Shown piece by piece: positions 50,143 through 58,646 of a DNA stretch of 64,000 nt. The stretch comes from an uncultured Spirochaetaceae bacterium. GTDB taxonomy: Bacteria; Spirochaetota; Spirochaetia; Treponematales; Treponemataceae. Both the position numbers and the translations under genes were made by a program. The stretch is from contig CADCLG010000007.1 of NCBI GenBank assembly GCA_902802305.1, positions 82,566 to 146,565 on the forward strand. Direction: 5' to 3'. Under the pieces are notes generated by a model that was not told where the DNA came from, made no database searches, and saw only the letters and a program-made list of their open reading frames with translations. The stretch's first letter is position 1; each line of letters begins with the position of its first letter.

Positions 50143-50396
50143 ATGGAGCAGGCTTTTGAGCCAGATTTGTTACAAAAGCTCCATGTTTTTTTTGTAAGAA
50201 TCCTTGGGTGGTCATTCGTTGGGGGAAAAGTACCCCTATTCGTGTGATTATTCAAGGTTGTTCTTAGCTTTCGTGGATGTGTTGTAAGGCTCACCTTTGC
50301 GTGTGGCAGAAGCGAAAGTTTTTTATAAAAAAGGAAATCGCTGTACTTCCCTCGGCGAGTTACCGAGGATAAGCTGGCCAGCTGATTTCCTTTTTT
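50143..50396 (+). ncRNA. Candidate structured RNA with three domains and a terminator
   Basis: First a hairpin plus T8 (ATGGAG/CTCCAT and CTTTTG/CAAAAG, 50143-50193). Then a domain 50195-50268 closed by TAAGAA/TTCTTA and CCTTG/CAAGG; a domain about 50270-50318 closed by CTTTCG/CGAAAG; and a three-way structure 50327-50396 closed by a 13-bp stem (AAAAAAGGAAATC with GATTTCCTTTTTT) that encloses CCTCGG/CCGAGG and the palindrome AGCTGGCCAGCT, ending in six T. This can be a small RNA of about 200 nt. No known family recognised; direction assumed from the terminators. Confidence 0.5.
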
Positions 50397-50532
50397 ATTT
50401 AGCTTTTACGTATTCAATAATTCATTGTAAGCAGTAATCAGCCTTAATCTTATCATAAAAAGAACTTGCAAAACTTTCAGAAATAAGCAGTAATATTATA
50501 GTAGTATTAAACAGAAATCTGGAGGTTGTTTT

Positions 50533-51006
50533 ATGCAAAGAGCAATGATTTATGATGAAAATGAAAAGGTCTGGCGCACAGCTGATGGTCGTGGCTTTGG
50601 AATTATAGACGATGGAATGTGTCCAGAGGAAAAAAAACATCGGCTTAAGATTTGCAATGAGAAGAGTTACCGTGAATTTGATTTGATAAACTTTTTCCGG
50701 AAGTTCCAAGAAAAAATCGGTGAAGCTCCAAATTTCGTGAAAGCCACAGAAGCTGGAATTAAATCAATTTCAGAATCAAAATACAATGCAGCTGAAAAGA
50801 CCTTTACAATCGGTGAATTCAAAATGAATGTAGATTTACTCGAGCCTGATTGTCGTAATGATTTTCTCGAGATTTCTTATAGGGAGATTTCAGAAGAAGA
50901 TTCTAAAAAATCAAAACTGAAGGGATATGTTCAAAGTATCATGCCGGAAGGTAAATCACTTTCAGATGAAACCTTGGATAAAATCATTTCGGTTTATATG
51001 CCATAG
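50533..51006 (+). CDS. Hypothetical protein downstream of the structured RNA
   Basis: 157 residues, ATG with GGAGG ten bases upstream. Begins MQRAMIYDENEKVWRTADGRG. Charged, mixed alpha/beta, single domain: FVKATEAGIKSISESKYNAAE, then YREISEEDSKKSKLKGYVQS. No motif recognised. It stands alone on the + strand, directly after the structured RNA candidate. Confidence 0.65.
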   Translation: MQRAMIYDENEKVWRTADGRGFGIIDDGMCPEEKKHRLKICNEKSYREFDLINFFRKFQEKIGEAPNFVKATEAGIKSISESKYNAAEKTFTIGEFKMNVDLLEPDCRNDFLEISYREISEEDSKKSKLKGYVQSIMPEGKSLSDETLDKIISVYMP

Positions 51007-51170
51007 TTTCAAAATAACTAAAATCTGAGCGCAGATCTGCTCTCTAAATAAAGAACAAAACTTTGAGTTATCTTAGGAGTGAGATAACTCAAAGCCAAAA
51101 ACTTAGATGTAGAAAAAGATAAAAAGCAAAGAACGTCAATTAATCAAACTGAAAGCCTTTTCTAAAAGAA

Positions 51171-51374
51171 TTAAACAATGACGAATTGCTGAACTTCTTC
51201 TTTTGTTAGCTCAACAAGTTTCTTTCCAATCTTTCTTGCATATCTTGAAAGTTCAAGAAGATTTACATTGCAAGAAGGTGCAGTTTTATATGGATCTGGA
51301 GTTTCATAGTACGAGTTAGGAAGTTCTACACCTTCTAAGAATTTTGGTCTTTCTAATGTTTTAGTTCCATTCAT
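51171..51374 (-). CDS. Small protein coupled to the GNAT-like gene
   Basis: 67 residues from the ATG at 51374 with GGAGGTG upstream, overlapping the end of the acetyltransferase-like gene by 14 bases. Extended N-terminus (RPKFLEGVELPNSYYETPD) and helical C-terminus (LLELSRYARKIGKKLVELT). It could be a partner or antitoxin; that is a guess from gene order. Confidence 0.6.
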   Translation of the reverse strand: MNGTKTLERPKFLEGVELPNSYYETPDPYKTAPSCNVNLLELSRYARKIGKKLVELTKEEVQQFVIV

Positions 51375-51969
51375 AGTTATACACCTCCAAAAGTTTTTTA
51401 GCATTAATCTCATTAATGAAGAATTGATAATCGTGTAACATCCCTAAGAACTCAGCATTAAATTTTTCCATGTAATGTTCAAGCAATTCTTTATTCAATG
51501 CAAAGCCGTGCATGGCTCCTTCATATCCCCATTGAACAGATTTATCTGCTGCAATTGCAAACAGATGTCCGCCTACACCAGAATATTTTTGTTTACCAAA
51601 GTCATGTTTATTATTCTGTGGGGCAGTGCAAGCACAATGTAAAAACGCTGCTCGCGAATTTACATCATTCTTTACGGCAACCAAACCCTGGATTTCCTTT
51701 GTGTCCTTCAGAGCCAGTTCATAAACTTCAACATCAGCAGGAAGTTCAATCCAATTAATTTGCCAGCCGTTTTGTTCTGTATATTGCTTCAAATATGAAC
51801 GGCTTTCGATTTTAAAGACAACTGTTTCTTTCATTTCTCCAGTTACAGTGTCTTTTAAACAAGGTACAATTTCATCAATCCAAATATTAATGCAACCTTG
51901 CTTTAATAATCTCTGTCGTTCTTCCATACCTATATTATACCACGAATAATCCATTTTTTCCATGTTCAT
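51361..51969 (-). CDS. GNAT-like N-acetyltransferase
   Basis: 202 residues, ATG with GGGAGG upstream. The acetyl-CoA loop appears as YSGVGGHLFAIAADKS near residue 135, followed by GAMHGFALNKELLEHYMEKFNA, the terminal helix-strand pattern of a GNAT fold. Substrate unknown. It lies between parB-like and a 67-residue gene in the integrase-proximal end of the element. GNAT toxins with small antitoxins have this size, but those antitoxins usually precede the toxin and have a DNA-binding fold. Confidence 0.5.
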   Translation of the reverse strand: MNMEKMDYSWYNIGMEERQRLLKQGCINIWIDEIVPCLKDTVTGEMKETVVFKIESRSYLKQYTEQNGWQINWIELPADVEVYELALKDTKEIQGLVAVKNDVNSRAAFLHCACTAPQNNKHDFGKQKYSGVGGHLFAIAADKSVQWGYEGAMHGFALNKELLEHYMEKFNAEFLGMLHDYQFFINEINAKKLLEVYNYEWN

Positions 51970-51979
51970 TTACCTCCCT

Positions 51980-52795
51980 TTAAGCTATTCCGAATCTCTG
52001 TGAGATTTTTGAAAGTTCTTCATCATTAAGCATCAATTCACCAAGCTCAAGTCTTGCGATTCGCTTATCCTTCAGAATCTGTGATTTCTTCTTTCCTTTT
52101 TCCAGTTCTGACAAAACGAAAAGAACTCCCAGCTTGAAAGAATCAGAATTGATGCCTTTGCCTGTATTAGAAGTCTTTTCTTCGGAATCATCTTCTACAG
52201 TTCCAGCCTTTTTTCTGGCTTCTGCAGCCTTAATCATTTCATGTGCCTTATTGATGGATATACTGCCGTTCTGAATTTTTTCAAGAAGGGTAGAGTCTGC
52301 CTTCTTTGCAATTTCACGCATTTTGCAAACCTGGCGTGCTGACTTATTAAGCTGTCGGCCAATTGCTTCATCAGAAGATCCTTGTGCGTTTGGATTTGAA
52401 CGGCGGATTTCATCGAGCTTTAAGAAGGCGGCGAAATATTCTCCATCTGTTAAACGTCTGGAGTTCAACTGCATCTTATACTCATATTCAATTGTTTCAT
52501 CACGGCTATCAAACTTCTTGATGATAACTGGCACTTTCTCAAGCCCGGCCTTTTTAGCCGCCATAAAGCGTGAATGGCCGTCAACAATGATATAAGCCTC
52601 AGTTACGATAATTGGTCGGGATTTATCAAATCCATTTGCCCTCATATCATTTGCAATTTCAGCAACCTTGTCATTCTCCTGCTGGAATATATTCTTGAAG
52701 TCTCTGTCAAAATGGAGCTGTGAAACTTCAACCATCTTAATCTTTGCATTATCTTTATCATTTGTTTTTACAGTCTTCTTACCAAAAATACCCAT
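51980..52795 (-). CDS. ParB-like nuclease/CTPase-fold protein
   Basis: 271 residues from the ATG at 52795 (AAGGAG eight bases upstream; the GTG at 52801 is too close). ParB/Srx core: VEVSQLHFDRDFKNIF, IIVTEAYIIVDGHSRFMAAKKAG, then a KorB-like HTH (SDEAIGRQLNKSARQVCKMREIA). There is no ParA nearby, so it may regulate or stabilise the integrative element, rather than partition a replicon. Twelve bases after the integrase stop. Confidence 0.8.
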   Translation of the reverse strand: MGIFGKKTVKTNDKDNAKIKMVEVSQLHFDRDFKNIFQQENDKVAEIANDMRANGFDKSRPIIVTEAYIIVDGHSRFMAAKKAGLEKVPVIIKKFDSRDETIEYEYKMQLNSRRLTDGEYFAAFLKLDEIRRSNPNAQGSSDEAIGRQLNKSARQVCKMREIAKKADSTLLEKIQNGSISINKAHEMIKAAEARKKAGTVEDDSEEKTSNTGKGINSDSFKLGVLFVLSELEKGKKKSQILKDKRIARLELGELMLNDEELSKISQRFGIA

Positions 52796-52807
52796 TTTCA
52801 CTTCTCC

Positions 52808-54145
52808 TTATGCAATTTCTTTATCCAGTTCTTCAAGTTTGCTGTTCAGCATATTGATGGTTTCTTCATCTTCATTCTGGTCAATAAAGATTTTCTTCAT
52901 AACGTTTCTTGCCAAATCAACAACCTTATCATCTTCAAGATGTGCAGCATAATGATTGAGCATGGCCTCGGTTTTGTGGCCAGAGAGAGCCATTACATAA
53001 CGTTTGTCTTTTACATAATCCAGCATTCTTGAACAGAAGAAGTGGCGCCAGGAATGGAAACAGATTTCTTTTGAGTTTTCATAACCAATGTCTTTAAGTG
53101 CACGTTTGAGGTATTTATTAAATTGCTTACTGTCCATTGGTTTTTCAGGTACTGTGCTGTAGAAAATGAATCCATTATCAAAGGGATTAAAGACTGCAAG
53201 CATCTTGAGTTTCAAATAAAGCTGATGGGAAATAGGAATAGGCACAGAACGTTCTTCTCCGTTTTTACAGCATTTCAAACCATCGTATTTGGACCAGCTT
53301 TTGCGTACATAGATTTCATCATTCCCAAGATCATCAATTGTGAGAGCCTGGATTTCTCCGGCTCGCATTCCTGTGTGCATGGCAAGTTCATTTGCAATCT
53401 TTGCTTCGTCATTATCCCAATCAAGTTCCATCAGACGGTTCGCAGTTTCCATATCAATAATCTTGCGCTCCTTACTCTGATTAGAACATTTGATAATTCC
53501 ATCAAAGCAATTGTTTTGTGTCAGGTCGTGATAGTAAGCCCACTTCATAGGAATTGTGATTGTTTCAATAATTGAGTTTACAGTCTTAGGAGCAAGCTTC
53601 TGGGCTTCATCGCTAGAGAAGAATGCTTCAACATCGTTTCTTGTAATTTCACCAACACATTTTCCGGCAAGACGAGGAATCCAGTAAAGGCGGGTTCTGC
53701 TCATAAGTGTTGCACAATACTGACGATGGATAGACTGTTTCTTTCCAAGCTTCTCTCTTACATAAGGAGACTTTTCAAAATCCCAGAAGTTTTCGAGGAA
53801 GTCTTCAATCGGAATACTTCCTTTTGATGATTTAGGAACAGCAGAGTAGAGGTAGTTTCTTTCCTTCAGAATCTTGATGATTGTTTCAATGTCTTCTGCA
53901 TCAAAATCTGCGGTGCGTAAATCATTGAAGAGTCTGATCTTATCAATACTCTGAACTTTGGAGTCCTTGCTGTTTACTCGGACAGGAATGTTTCCGGTTA
54001 CAATCCATTCCATAACCTTGCGTTCAGCTTCTGCACGGTTTTTGCAGCCAGTAGATTTGTTGTTGGAAAGACTTCCGTCTGCGAGACGGATTTGAGCGTA
54101 ATAAAACCCAGTATGGGCTTTAAAAATTAAATAGGGCTTAGCCAT
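52808..54145 (-). CDS. int: Tyrosine integrase of the tRNA-Met element
   Basis: 445 residues from the ATG at 54145 (GAGGTG upstream). Catalytic residues: Arg in HTGMRAGEIQAL, HSWRHFFCSRML (HxxR), and SGHKTEAMLNHYAAH (H and Tyr). The N-terminal ~90 residues carry the arm-binding beta domain (LADGSLSNNKSTGCKNRAEAE). The gene starts 147 bases from the right attachment site and reads inward, as usual for tRNA-targeting islands. Confidence 0.9.
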   Translation of the reverse strand: MAKPYLIFKAHTGFYYAQIRLADGSLSNNKSTGCKNRAEAERKVMEWIVTGNIPVRVNSKDSKVQSIDKIRLFNDLRTADFDAEDIETIIKILKERNYLYSAVPKSSKGSIPIEDFLENFWDFEKSPYVREKLGKKQSIHRQYCATLMSRTRLYWIPRLAGKCVGEITRNDVEAFFSSDEAQKLAPKTVNSIIETITIPMKWAYYHDLTQNNCFDGIIKCSNQSKERKIIDMETANRLMELDWDNDEAKIANELAMHTGMRAGEIQALTIDDLGNDEIYVRKSWSKYDGLKCCKNGEERSVPIPISHQLYLKLKMLAVFNPFDNGFIFYSTVPEKPMDSKQFNKYLKRALKDIGYENSKEICFHSWRHFFCSRMLDYVKDKRYVMALSGHKTEAMLNHYAAHLEDDKVVDLARNVMKKIFIDQNEDEETINMLNSKLEELDKEIA

Positions 54146-54291
54146 ATTCACCTCACTAAGACCGTAAACAAGTTACTTTAATTGTTTACTTAAATTAGTA
54201 ATTTGAATCACGCTAAGCCCTACTTTATTGGGTTTAGTAGTGTGCTAATTCCTTATAACATAAGGAATTAGCAGTTTAGCGGGGGGGGGGT

Positions 54292-54324
54292 GGACTCGAA
54301 CCACCGGCCTCCGGGTTATGAGGG
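54292..54324 (-). repeat. Right attachment site (tRNA-Met 3' half)
   Basis: Identical to 32685-32717 over 33 bases. Left of it (inside the element) are a run of G (54281-54290) in place of the acceptor/T-arm junction and a 13-bp hairpin GCTAATTCCTTAT/ATAAGGAATTAGC at 54244-54272. To its right the flank resembles the flank right of the left site, which suggests tandem elements. The gap to the next gene at 54564 has a CGGG/CCCG hairpin near 54481-54494. Confidence 0.75.
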
Positions 54325-54512
54325 TCTTGGAAAAGTTCTCAATACCTTTTCACATGTTTCAGCATGTCACAATATGCACAATTTAGCACCGATTTACATA
54401 TTTTTCAACTCAAAAATTTCAGTAAATTTCAGAAAATTACATTTTTTGCTTAAAATGTTTGCTTAAAATGCTGAGACTATCGGGCTAAAACCCGACAGTA
54501 GGCTTCGAATTT

Positions 54513-54527
54513 TAAACTAACAGTTTA
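54513..54527. promoter_or_regulatory. Candidate operator TAAACTGTTAGTTTA (copy 1)
   Basis: A 15-base inverted repeat (TAAACT/AGTTTA) read on the minus strand, 25 bases before the TATAAT (54552-54557) of the XRE gene. The identical 15-mer is at 59069-59083 and a one-mismatch copy at 60010-60024, each before another gene start. Probably bound by the XRE protein at 54564. Confidence 0.5.
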
Positions 54528-54563
54528 CTATTTCTTTCTGATGATTCCGTTTATAATATGCGT

Positions 54564-54983
54564 ATGGAATATTCATATTCAATTAAACCAGCAAAACGGA
54601 CTGTCGTTGATATACCGGCAACCTCGAGACTCCTAAAAGATTTGCGCAATAAAAATGGATATAGCGTAAAGCAGTTGCAGGAGATTTTTGGATTTGAGAC
54701 TCCTGTCGCTATATATGCCTGGGAAAATGAAAAGTGTAAGAATATTCCATGCATCGAAAACTTTGATATTTTGTCTAAACTGTATAATTGCCATGTTGAA
54801 GATTTGTATGTTCTGAAGCAGGTTGATTTTTCTGGTTTGCAGGTGCGCGAAAATACTCCCGAATATGGAACTTATAGAACTCTAGTTAATCAATTGCTTG
54901 AAGGTCTGGCAGATATTGAAGAAGGGCGAGTTCAGGATTTTGAACAGGCGATGAAAGAAATCAGGAAAGAACTTGAAATATGA
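54564..54983 (+). CDS. XRE-family regulator
   Basis: 139 residues from the ATG at 54564 (the ATG at 54558 overlaps the -10). HTH over residues 20-70: TSRLLKDLRNKNGYSVKQLQEIFG, then VAIYAWENEKCKNIPCIENFDILSKLY. Helical C-terminus. TATAAT at 54552-54557 puts the transcription start at or next to the ATG, so the message may be leaderless. The nearby inverted repeat suggests autoregulation. Confidence 0.75.
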   Translation: MEYSYSIKPAKRTVVDIPATSRLLKDLRNKNGYSVKQLQEIFGFETPVAIYAWENEKCKNIPCIENFDILSKLYNCHVEDLYVLKQVDFSGLQVRENTPEYGTYRTLVNQLLEGLADIEEGRVQDFEQAMKEIRKELEI

Positions 54984-55025
54984 GTCGGTGACAATTTGTC
55001 ACTAGCTCAAAAGGAAAACAGCTTT

Positions 55026-55553
55026 ATGGGAATGCGAAGATTATTTATCATCAGAAAAGATTTACATCTATCTGCAGGAAAGCTTGGGGCAATGGTTGCT
55101 CATTGCGCGGAAGGTTACTGGCTCTAGCTTATCAAAAGAAATCTTAAAGAAGAAAATGGGCGTGTTCACGCATCTTTTGACCTGGACCAGGAAATCTATG
55201 ACGACTATTTGAACGGCCGCATTACAAAAACAATCTGTGAAGCAAAAAATCTAAATAAATTACTACAGGCTCGTGAAATGGCTCTGAATCTTGGGCTGGT
55301 TGAAAATCAGGATTTTGGAATGATAAACGATGCCTGCCTTACAGAACTAACTCCTGAATGAGTGGACGAAAATGGCGAAGGCCGCTGCACAGTAGGAAAG
55401 GTCGGAAAACTTCTTTCAGAAGTTTTCGATAGAACACCGGAAGCAAAACGCTCCAAGTTTTCGCCTTTTGCTTCCTACACAGGTTTAAGCCTCTGCGGGA
55501 TGATGTTGCGCATAGCATCAGTAAGAAGTTTCAGCTGTATAAGGATTAGATAA
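55026..55553 (+). pseudogene. Decayed Pth2-like peptidyl-tRNA hydrolase gene
   Basis: From the ATG at 55026 one frame gives RRLFIIRKDLHLSAGKLGAM and VAHCAEGYW, then a TAG at 55125. It continues with LLQAREMALNLGLVENQDFG and INDACLTELTPE, then a TGA at 55359, and again VDENGEGRCTVGKVGKLLSE to 55553. The order (RKDL, GKL.A..AH, REMA..LGL, D(A)CLTEL) is that of Pth2-type aminoacyl-tRNA hydrolases. Two in-frame stops of different type in an otherwise intact reading frame mark a pseudogene. The last ~30 codons may no longer belong to it. Confidence 0.6.
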
Positions 55554-55886
55554 TTCAGTCTGCTCGTAAACTAATTCATCAATTATTCTGAAATCATAGA
55601 TATTATTTTCAATGCAGAATTGATAAATAGTATCTATAGTGTCTACAGGTGAAAAAGCGAAGCCCGCTCTCGATAACAAATCTTCTGCTTCATCTAAATC
55701 TAAGTGTAATGCAATAATCAAAGAAAGTATTGTTTGTTTTTGCGGATGATAATCTGCATCAGAACGGATTTTTGAAAATAATCTGCGGTCGATATTTGCA
55801 GTTTTGTAAATCTGGATTTCAGAAAGACCTTTATTCCAGATTAGATGCATAAGCCGTTCCTGAAAAGTTTCATTTTTTCTGGCCAA
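55518..55886 (-). CDS. Small HTH-like hypothetical protein
   Basis: 122 residues. FQERLMHLIWNKGLSEIQIY, then ANIDRRLFSKIRSDADYHPQKQT and LDEAEDLLSRAGFAFSP resemble a widespread small family with an XRE-like helical fold found near stress and defence genes in Firmicutes and spirochaetes. The C-terminal half (IYQFCIENNIYDFRIIDELVY) is the usual ending. The 3' end overlaps the decayed Pth2 frame by 36 bases on the other strand. Confidence 0.65.
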   Translation of the reverse strand: MARKNETFQERLMHLIWNKGLSEIQIYKTANIDRRLFSKIRSDADYHPQKQTILSLIIALHLDLDEAEDLLSRAGFAFSPVDTIDTIYQFCIENNIYDFRIIDELVYEQTELSNPYTAETSY

Positions 55887-56004
55887 GATTGTTTGTAATG
55901 AAGGATAGTTTTCAATAAGACTCTTTTGTCTTCTTAAAATGCAATTTGTGAATACCTAATCTCCTTATGAAAATGAAAGTATCATTTTGAAATAAAAAAA
56001 TCTA

Positions 56005-56081
56005 TAGCGGGTGGAAGAATCGAACTTCCCCAACGTCGAGCTTATGAGGCTCGTGAGCCACAACCAGTGCTCCAAACCGCT
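56005..56081 (-). tRNA. tRNA-Met (CAT)
   Basis: 77 nt on the minus strand. Acceptor AGCGGTT/ACCCGCT (one mismatch), D stem GAGC/GCTC, anticodon stem CGAGC/GCTCG around loop CTCATAA (anticodon CAT), T stem GGAAG/CTTCC with loop TTCGATT, discriminator A; no encoded CCA. It could be Met or a lysidine-modified Ile tRNA. It differs from the tRNA fragment at the element boundaries, so it is not the integration target. Confidence 0.85.
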
Positions 56082-56235
56082 GTAATGTCTGAACTATAAC
56101 AGACTTTGTTTGTTTAGTGGTCGCCACGGTGGGGACATTTTTAAAGATGAAGTTTGCACTTTTTAAGTATGGATCTAGTGCATTTTTTGCACTTTTGTTA
56201 TTTATAAAAAGTGCAAATATACCCTATAAATGTGA

Positions 56236-56241
56236 TATAAT
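56236..56241 (+). promoter_or_regulatory. -10 box for the interrupted tRNA
   Basis: TATAAT, ten bases before the first G of the tRNA (56251), so the tRNA would begin at the transcript start. Upstream is an inverted repeat TTTGCACTTTT / AAAAAGTGCAAA (about 56186-56217) that could be an operator. Confidence 0.5.
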
Positions 56242-56250
56242 AAAATCATC

Positions 56251-56389
56251 GGGGCAGTAGCTCACCTGGCTAGAGCGTTTGAATCTTTTTCTCGATAGTT
56301 TAGAAAAAAACAGTCCACTGGACTATTTTTTTTCTAAACTATCCATAAACAAATTCAAAAGGTAGTGGGTTCAAGTCCCATCAGCTCCA
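56251..56389 (+). tRNA. tRNA interrupted in the anticodon loop by a hairpin insert
   Basis: The 5' part has acceptor GGGGCAG, D stem GCTC/GAGC and 5' anticodon strand TTTGA. The 3' part has TCAAA, variable AGGTA, T stem GTGGG/CCCAT with loop TTCAAGT, acceptor CAGCTCC and A. Between the anticodon strands lie about 65 extra bases, including a near-perfect hairpin 56294-56343 (arms GATAGTTTAG and CTAAACTATC, A7/T8, inner AGTCC/GGACT). No anticodon remains. Either a tRNA gene hit by a small palindromic element, or an RNA that uses a tRNA body. It is too short for a group I intron. Confidence 0.65.
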
Positions 56390-56390
56390 T

Positions 56391-56906
56391 ATGGGAAAAA
56401 TCAAAATTATAAAAGGTGACATCACAACTTTGGCTTGTGACGCAATCGTAAATGCTGCAAATTCCAGCCTTCTTGGTGGTGGCGGTGTTGATGGTGCAAT
56501 TCATTATGCCGCTGGTCCTGAACTTCTCTCTGAATGTCGTACACTTGGTGGCTGCAGAACTGGCGAAGCTAAAATCACAAAAGGATATAATTTACCGGCC
56601 AAATTCGTGATTCACACTGTCGGGCCGATTTATTTTGAACATACTCCATCTGAAGCAGAGACTCTTCTTACTTCCTGTTATGAAAATTCTTTGAATCTTG
56701 CAAAAGAAAAAGGGCTTAAGACAATTGCATTTCCTTTGATTTCTGCCGGTGTTTATGGTTATCCGCAGCGAGATGCTATTAGGGTAGCAATTGAGACGAT
56801 GAAATTGCATCAGGATGATTTTGATGAGCTTACGCTGGTGTTGTTTGGGGAACGGGAGTTTGGATTTGCGGGGGAGATGTTTACGGAGTTTATAAACTAC
56901 TTATAA
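56391..56906 (+). CDS. Macro-domain ADP-ribose hydrolase
   Basis: 171 residues, complete single macro domain: [32 protein letters not shown] (Asn and Gly loop for ADP-ribose), VIHTVGPIY, and [16 protein letters not shown]. It is like YmdB/MacroD enzymes that remove ADP-ribose or deacetylate O-acetyl-ADP-ribose. The ATG lies one base after the discriminator of the interrupted tRNA, with no ribosome site, so translation depends on the tRNA transcript or on an unseen start. Confidence 0.88.
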   Translation: MGKIKIIKGDITTLACDAIVNAANSSLLGGGGVDGAIHYAAGPELLSECRTLGGCRTGEAKITKGYNLPAKFVIHTVGPIYFEHTPSEAETLLTSCYENSLNLAKEKGLKTIAFPLISAGVYGYPQRDAIRVAIETMKLHQDDFDELTLVLFGEREFGFAGEMFTEFINYL

Positions 56907-56985
56907 AGATGTCGTTTCCTTGTCGTCTGCTGTCGTCTCGTATGGTATTTGATGTCATCTGCCAGGAAAGTTTGTTATTAAAATA

Positions 56986-58575
56986 TTATTCCTTTATAAA
57001 TTTTTCAATTTTGCAGGTGTGAGTTTTAGTTTTCTCATCATAATTAATACCAATAAATATCAAATTTCCGGAGTAATTTGATAAAGAGTCATAATATTTT
57101 TTTTCTTTTATTTGATTTAATGCAGTTTCGGCAATTCCGTTATGCTTTAACTCAAAAATTAAAGCCGGTAAATCAGGTAAAACTGGAACATAAGTCATAT
57201 CTGCAATTCCTTTCCCAGCAGGAATCTCACGATATGCATTATATTTATTTAACGCATAAATATACGAAAGATAAATTGCACAATGTAAAGCGTCTTCATT
57301 GTTGTAAGAGCGATTGCTAGTTACATGTATATGGCTTTCATCTAAGCTTTTTGCGACAGCATCTTCATTACCGTTAAAGGTCTCTTCTAAAAGTTGCTTT
57401 GATGCTTCTATGATTTTATTTGTTGTTGAATAATCAGCACAAATCTTTAATGCATTTATCCATTCACCTTGAACTTCCCTGTTAGGAATATAGCATTGTT
57501 CTTTTTTTGAATTATATGCAAGATAGCCAAGATGAATTAGATATGTAAAAACATCATCCCTTGTTTTAAAACCGGTCATTGTATTTTTATAAGAAGTGAC
57601 ATTAACATCAATGTAGTCGCCAGAAATCATCTTTATAACTTCATCTTTAGTACCATCAAAGTTCATGCCAATATAATCTGAAATGACTTCATAAGTTGAG
57701 GTCTGTCCCCAATAGCTTTGTATTTTGTTATTTCTTATAGACTCAAGTACAGAACGAGGATTGTATAATTCAACATTTTCAAGTTTATATCCATCGTACC
57801 AGCGTTTGCATTCTTCATAATTAAAATTATTTTTATCGCAAATCGCTTTAGTTTCTTCTGCAGTAAATCCAATATATGGAGCAAGTCCATTCGATCCCAG
57901 CATTGTGTATTCAGTAAAGTTATTTAATTTTGACTGAATCTTCTCTCGGATAATAGGAAGAATTCCTGTTAGATAAGCAAGAGTAATTGCAGGTTGTAAA
58001 GTCGTATTTTTGAATAATCCATTTAAAAATGCAAGATATTTGTTAAACAGCTCATCACTAATATTTCCAGAAACAACTTCGCGAACTAAAATGTCGTATT
58101 CATCAATAATTATTACAAATTTTTCTTTTGTTTGAGTGTAAATATAAATTAAATTGTATGGTAAATCATCTGCTATATCGATTTTACACTCTGAAAATTC
58201 ATTTGCTAGTTCTTTATTAATTCGTTTACAAATAGTACTAATAAAATTTTCTTTATCTTCAATATTTTGATATTCCGAATTTAAATCAATTTTTATGACG
58301 TTTACTTTATTAAGATATTTTTCAAAAATTGGTTCTTTACTTCCAATAGAGTTTTTAAAAAGTTCTTTTGAATTACAGCCTTTAGAAAAATAAGCACAAA
58401 GCATATTTCCAATTACTGTTTTACCAAAACGGCGGGGACGGCTGACACATACATATTGATTCCATCGTTCAAATACTTCTATAAGGGCTGGAATCATACC
58501 TGACTTATCAACATATATTTTATTCTTTGAAATTTGTGCAAAAAGTTCATTTCCAGGATTTAAATAAATGCCCAT
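56986..58575 (-). CDS. AAA-ATPase-like/DUF1703 PD-(D/E)XK protein
   Basis: 529 residues from the ATG at 58575; the apparent earlier ATG at 58587 overlaps the GGAGG ribosome site. N-terminus: KIYVDKSGMIPAL, then VSRPRRFGKTVIGNML (Walker A-like without the final Ser/Thr spacing) and FVIIIDEYDILV (Walker B). The C-terminal DUF1703 nuclease part has LPALIFELKHNGIAE. These proteins are abundant in gut spirochaetes and Bacteroidetes, in many paralogues. Role uncertain. Confidence 0.85.
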   Translation of the reverse strand: MGIYLNPGNELFAQISKNKIYVDKSGMIPALIEVFERWNQYVCVSRPRRFGKTVIGNMLCAYFSKGCNSKELFKNSIGSKEPIFEKYLNKVNVIKIDLNSEYQNIEDKENFISTICKRINKELANEFSECKIDIADDLPYNLIYIYTQTKEKFVIIIDEYDILVREVVSGNISDELFNKYLAFLNGLFKNTTLQPAITLAYLTGILPIIREKIQSKLNNFTEYTMLGSNGLAPYIGFTAEETKAICDKNNFNYEECKRWYDGYKLENVELYNPRSVLESIRNNKIQSYWGQTSTYEVISDYIGMNFDGTKDEVIKMISGDYIDVNVTSYKNTMTGFKTRDDVFTYLIHLGYLAYNSKKEQCYIPNREVQGEWINALKICADYSTTNKIIEASKQLLEETFNGNEDAVAKSLDESHIHVTSNRSYNNEDALHCAIYLSYIYALNKYNAYREIPAGKGIADMTYVPVLPDLPALIFELKHNGIAETALNQIKEKKYYDSLSNYSGNLIFIGINYDEKTKTHTCKIEKFIKE

Positions 58576-58646
58576 ATCATCCTCCATAAAAGATTATAAC
58601 ATATTATTGGTTATGCATAAAGTTATCGATGTGAATTGAGAAAAAA

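Noticed and set aside
52323..53575. Plus-strand frames opposite the ParB-like and integrase genes
   Set aside because: Shadow frames lacking starts with ribosome sites and any recognisable domain.
54280..54291. Run of ten G beside the right attachment site as a phase-variable tract
   Set aside because: It is outside any reading frame and probably just part of the damaged tRNA end; length may also be a sequencing artefact.
56005..56081. This tRNA-Met as the integration target of the 32.7-54.3 kb element
   Set aside because: Its 3' half differs from the 33-base attachment repeat throughout the T-arm and anticodon stem.
56283..56354. Group I intron in the tRNA
   Set aside because: Only about 65-70 bases, with no P/Q/R/S core elements.
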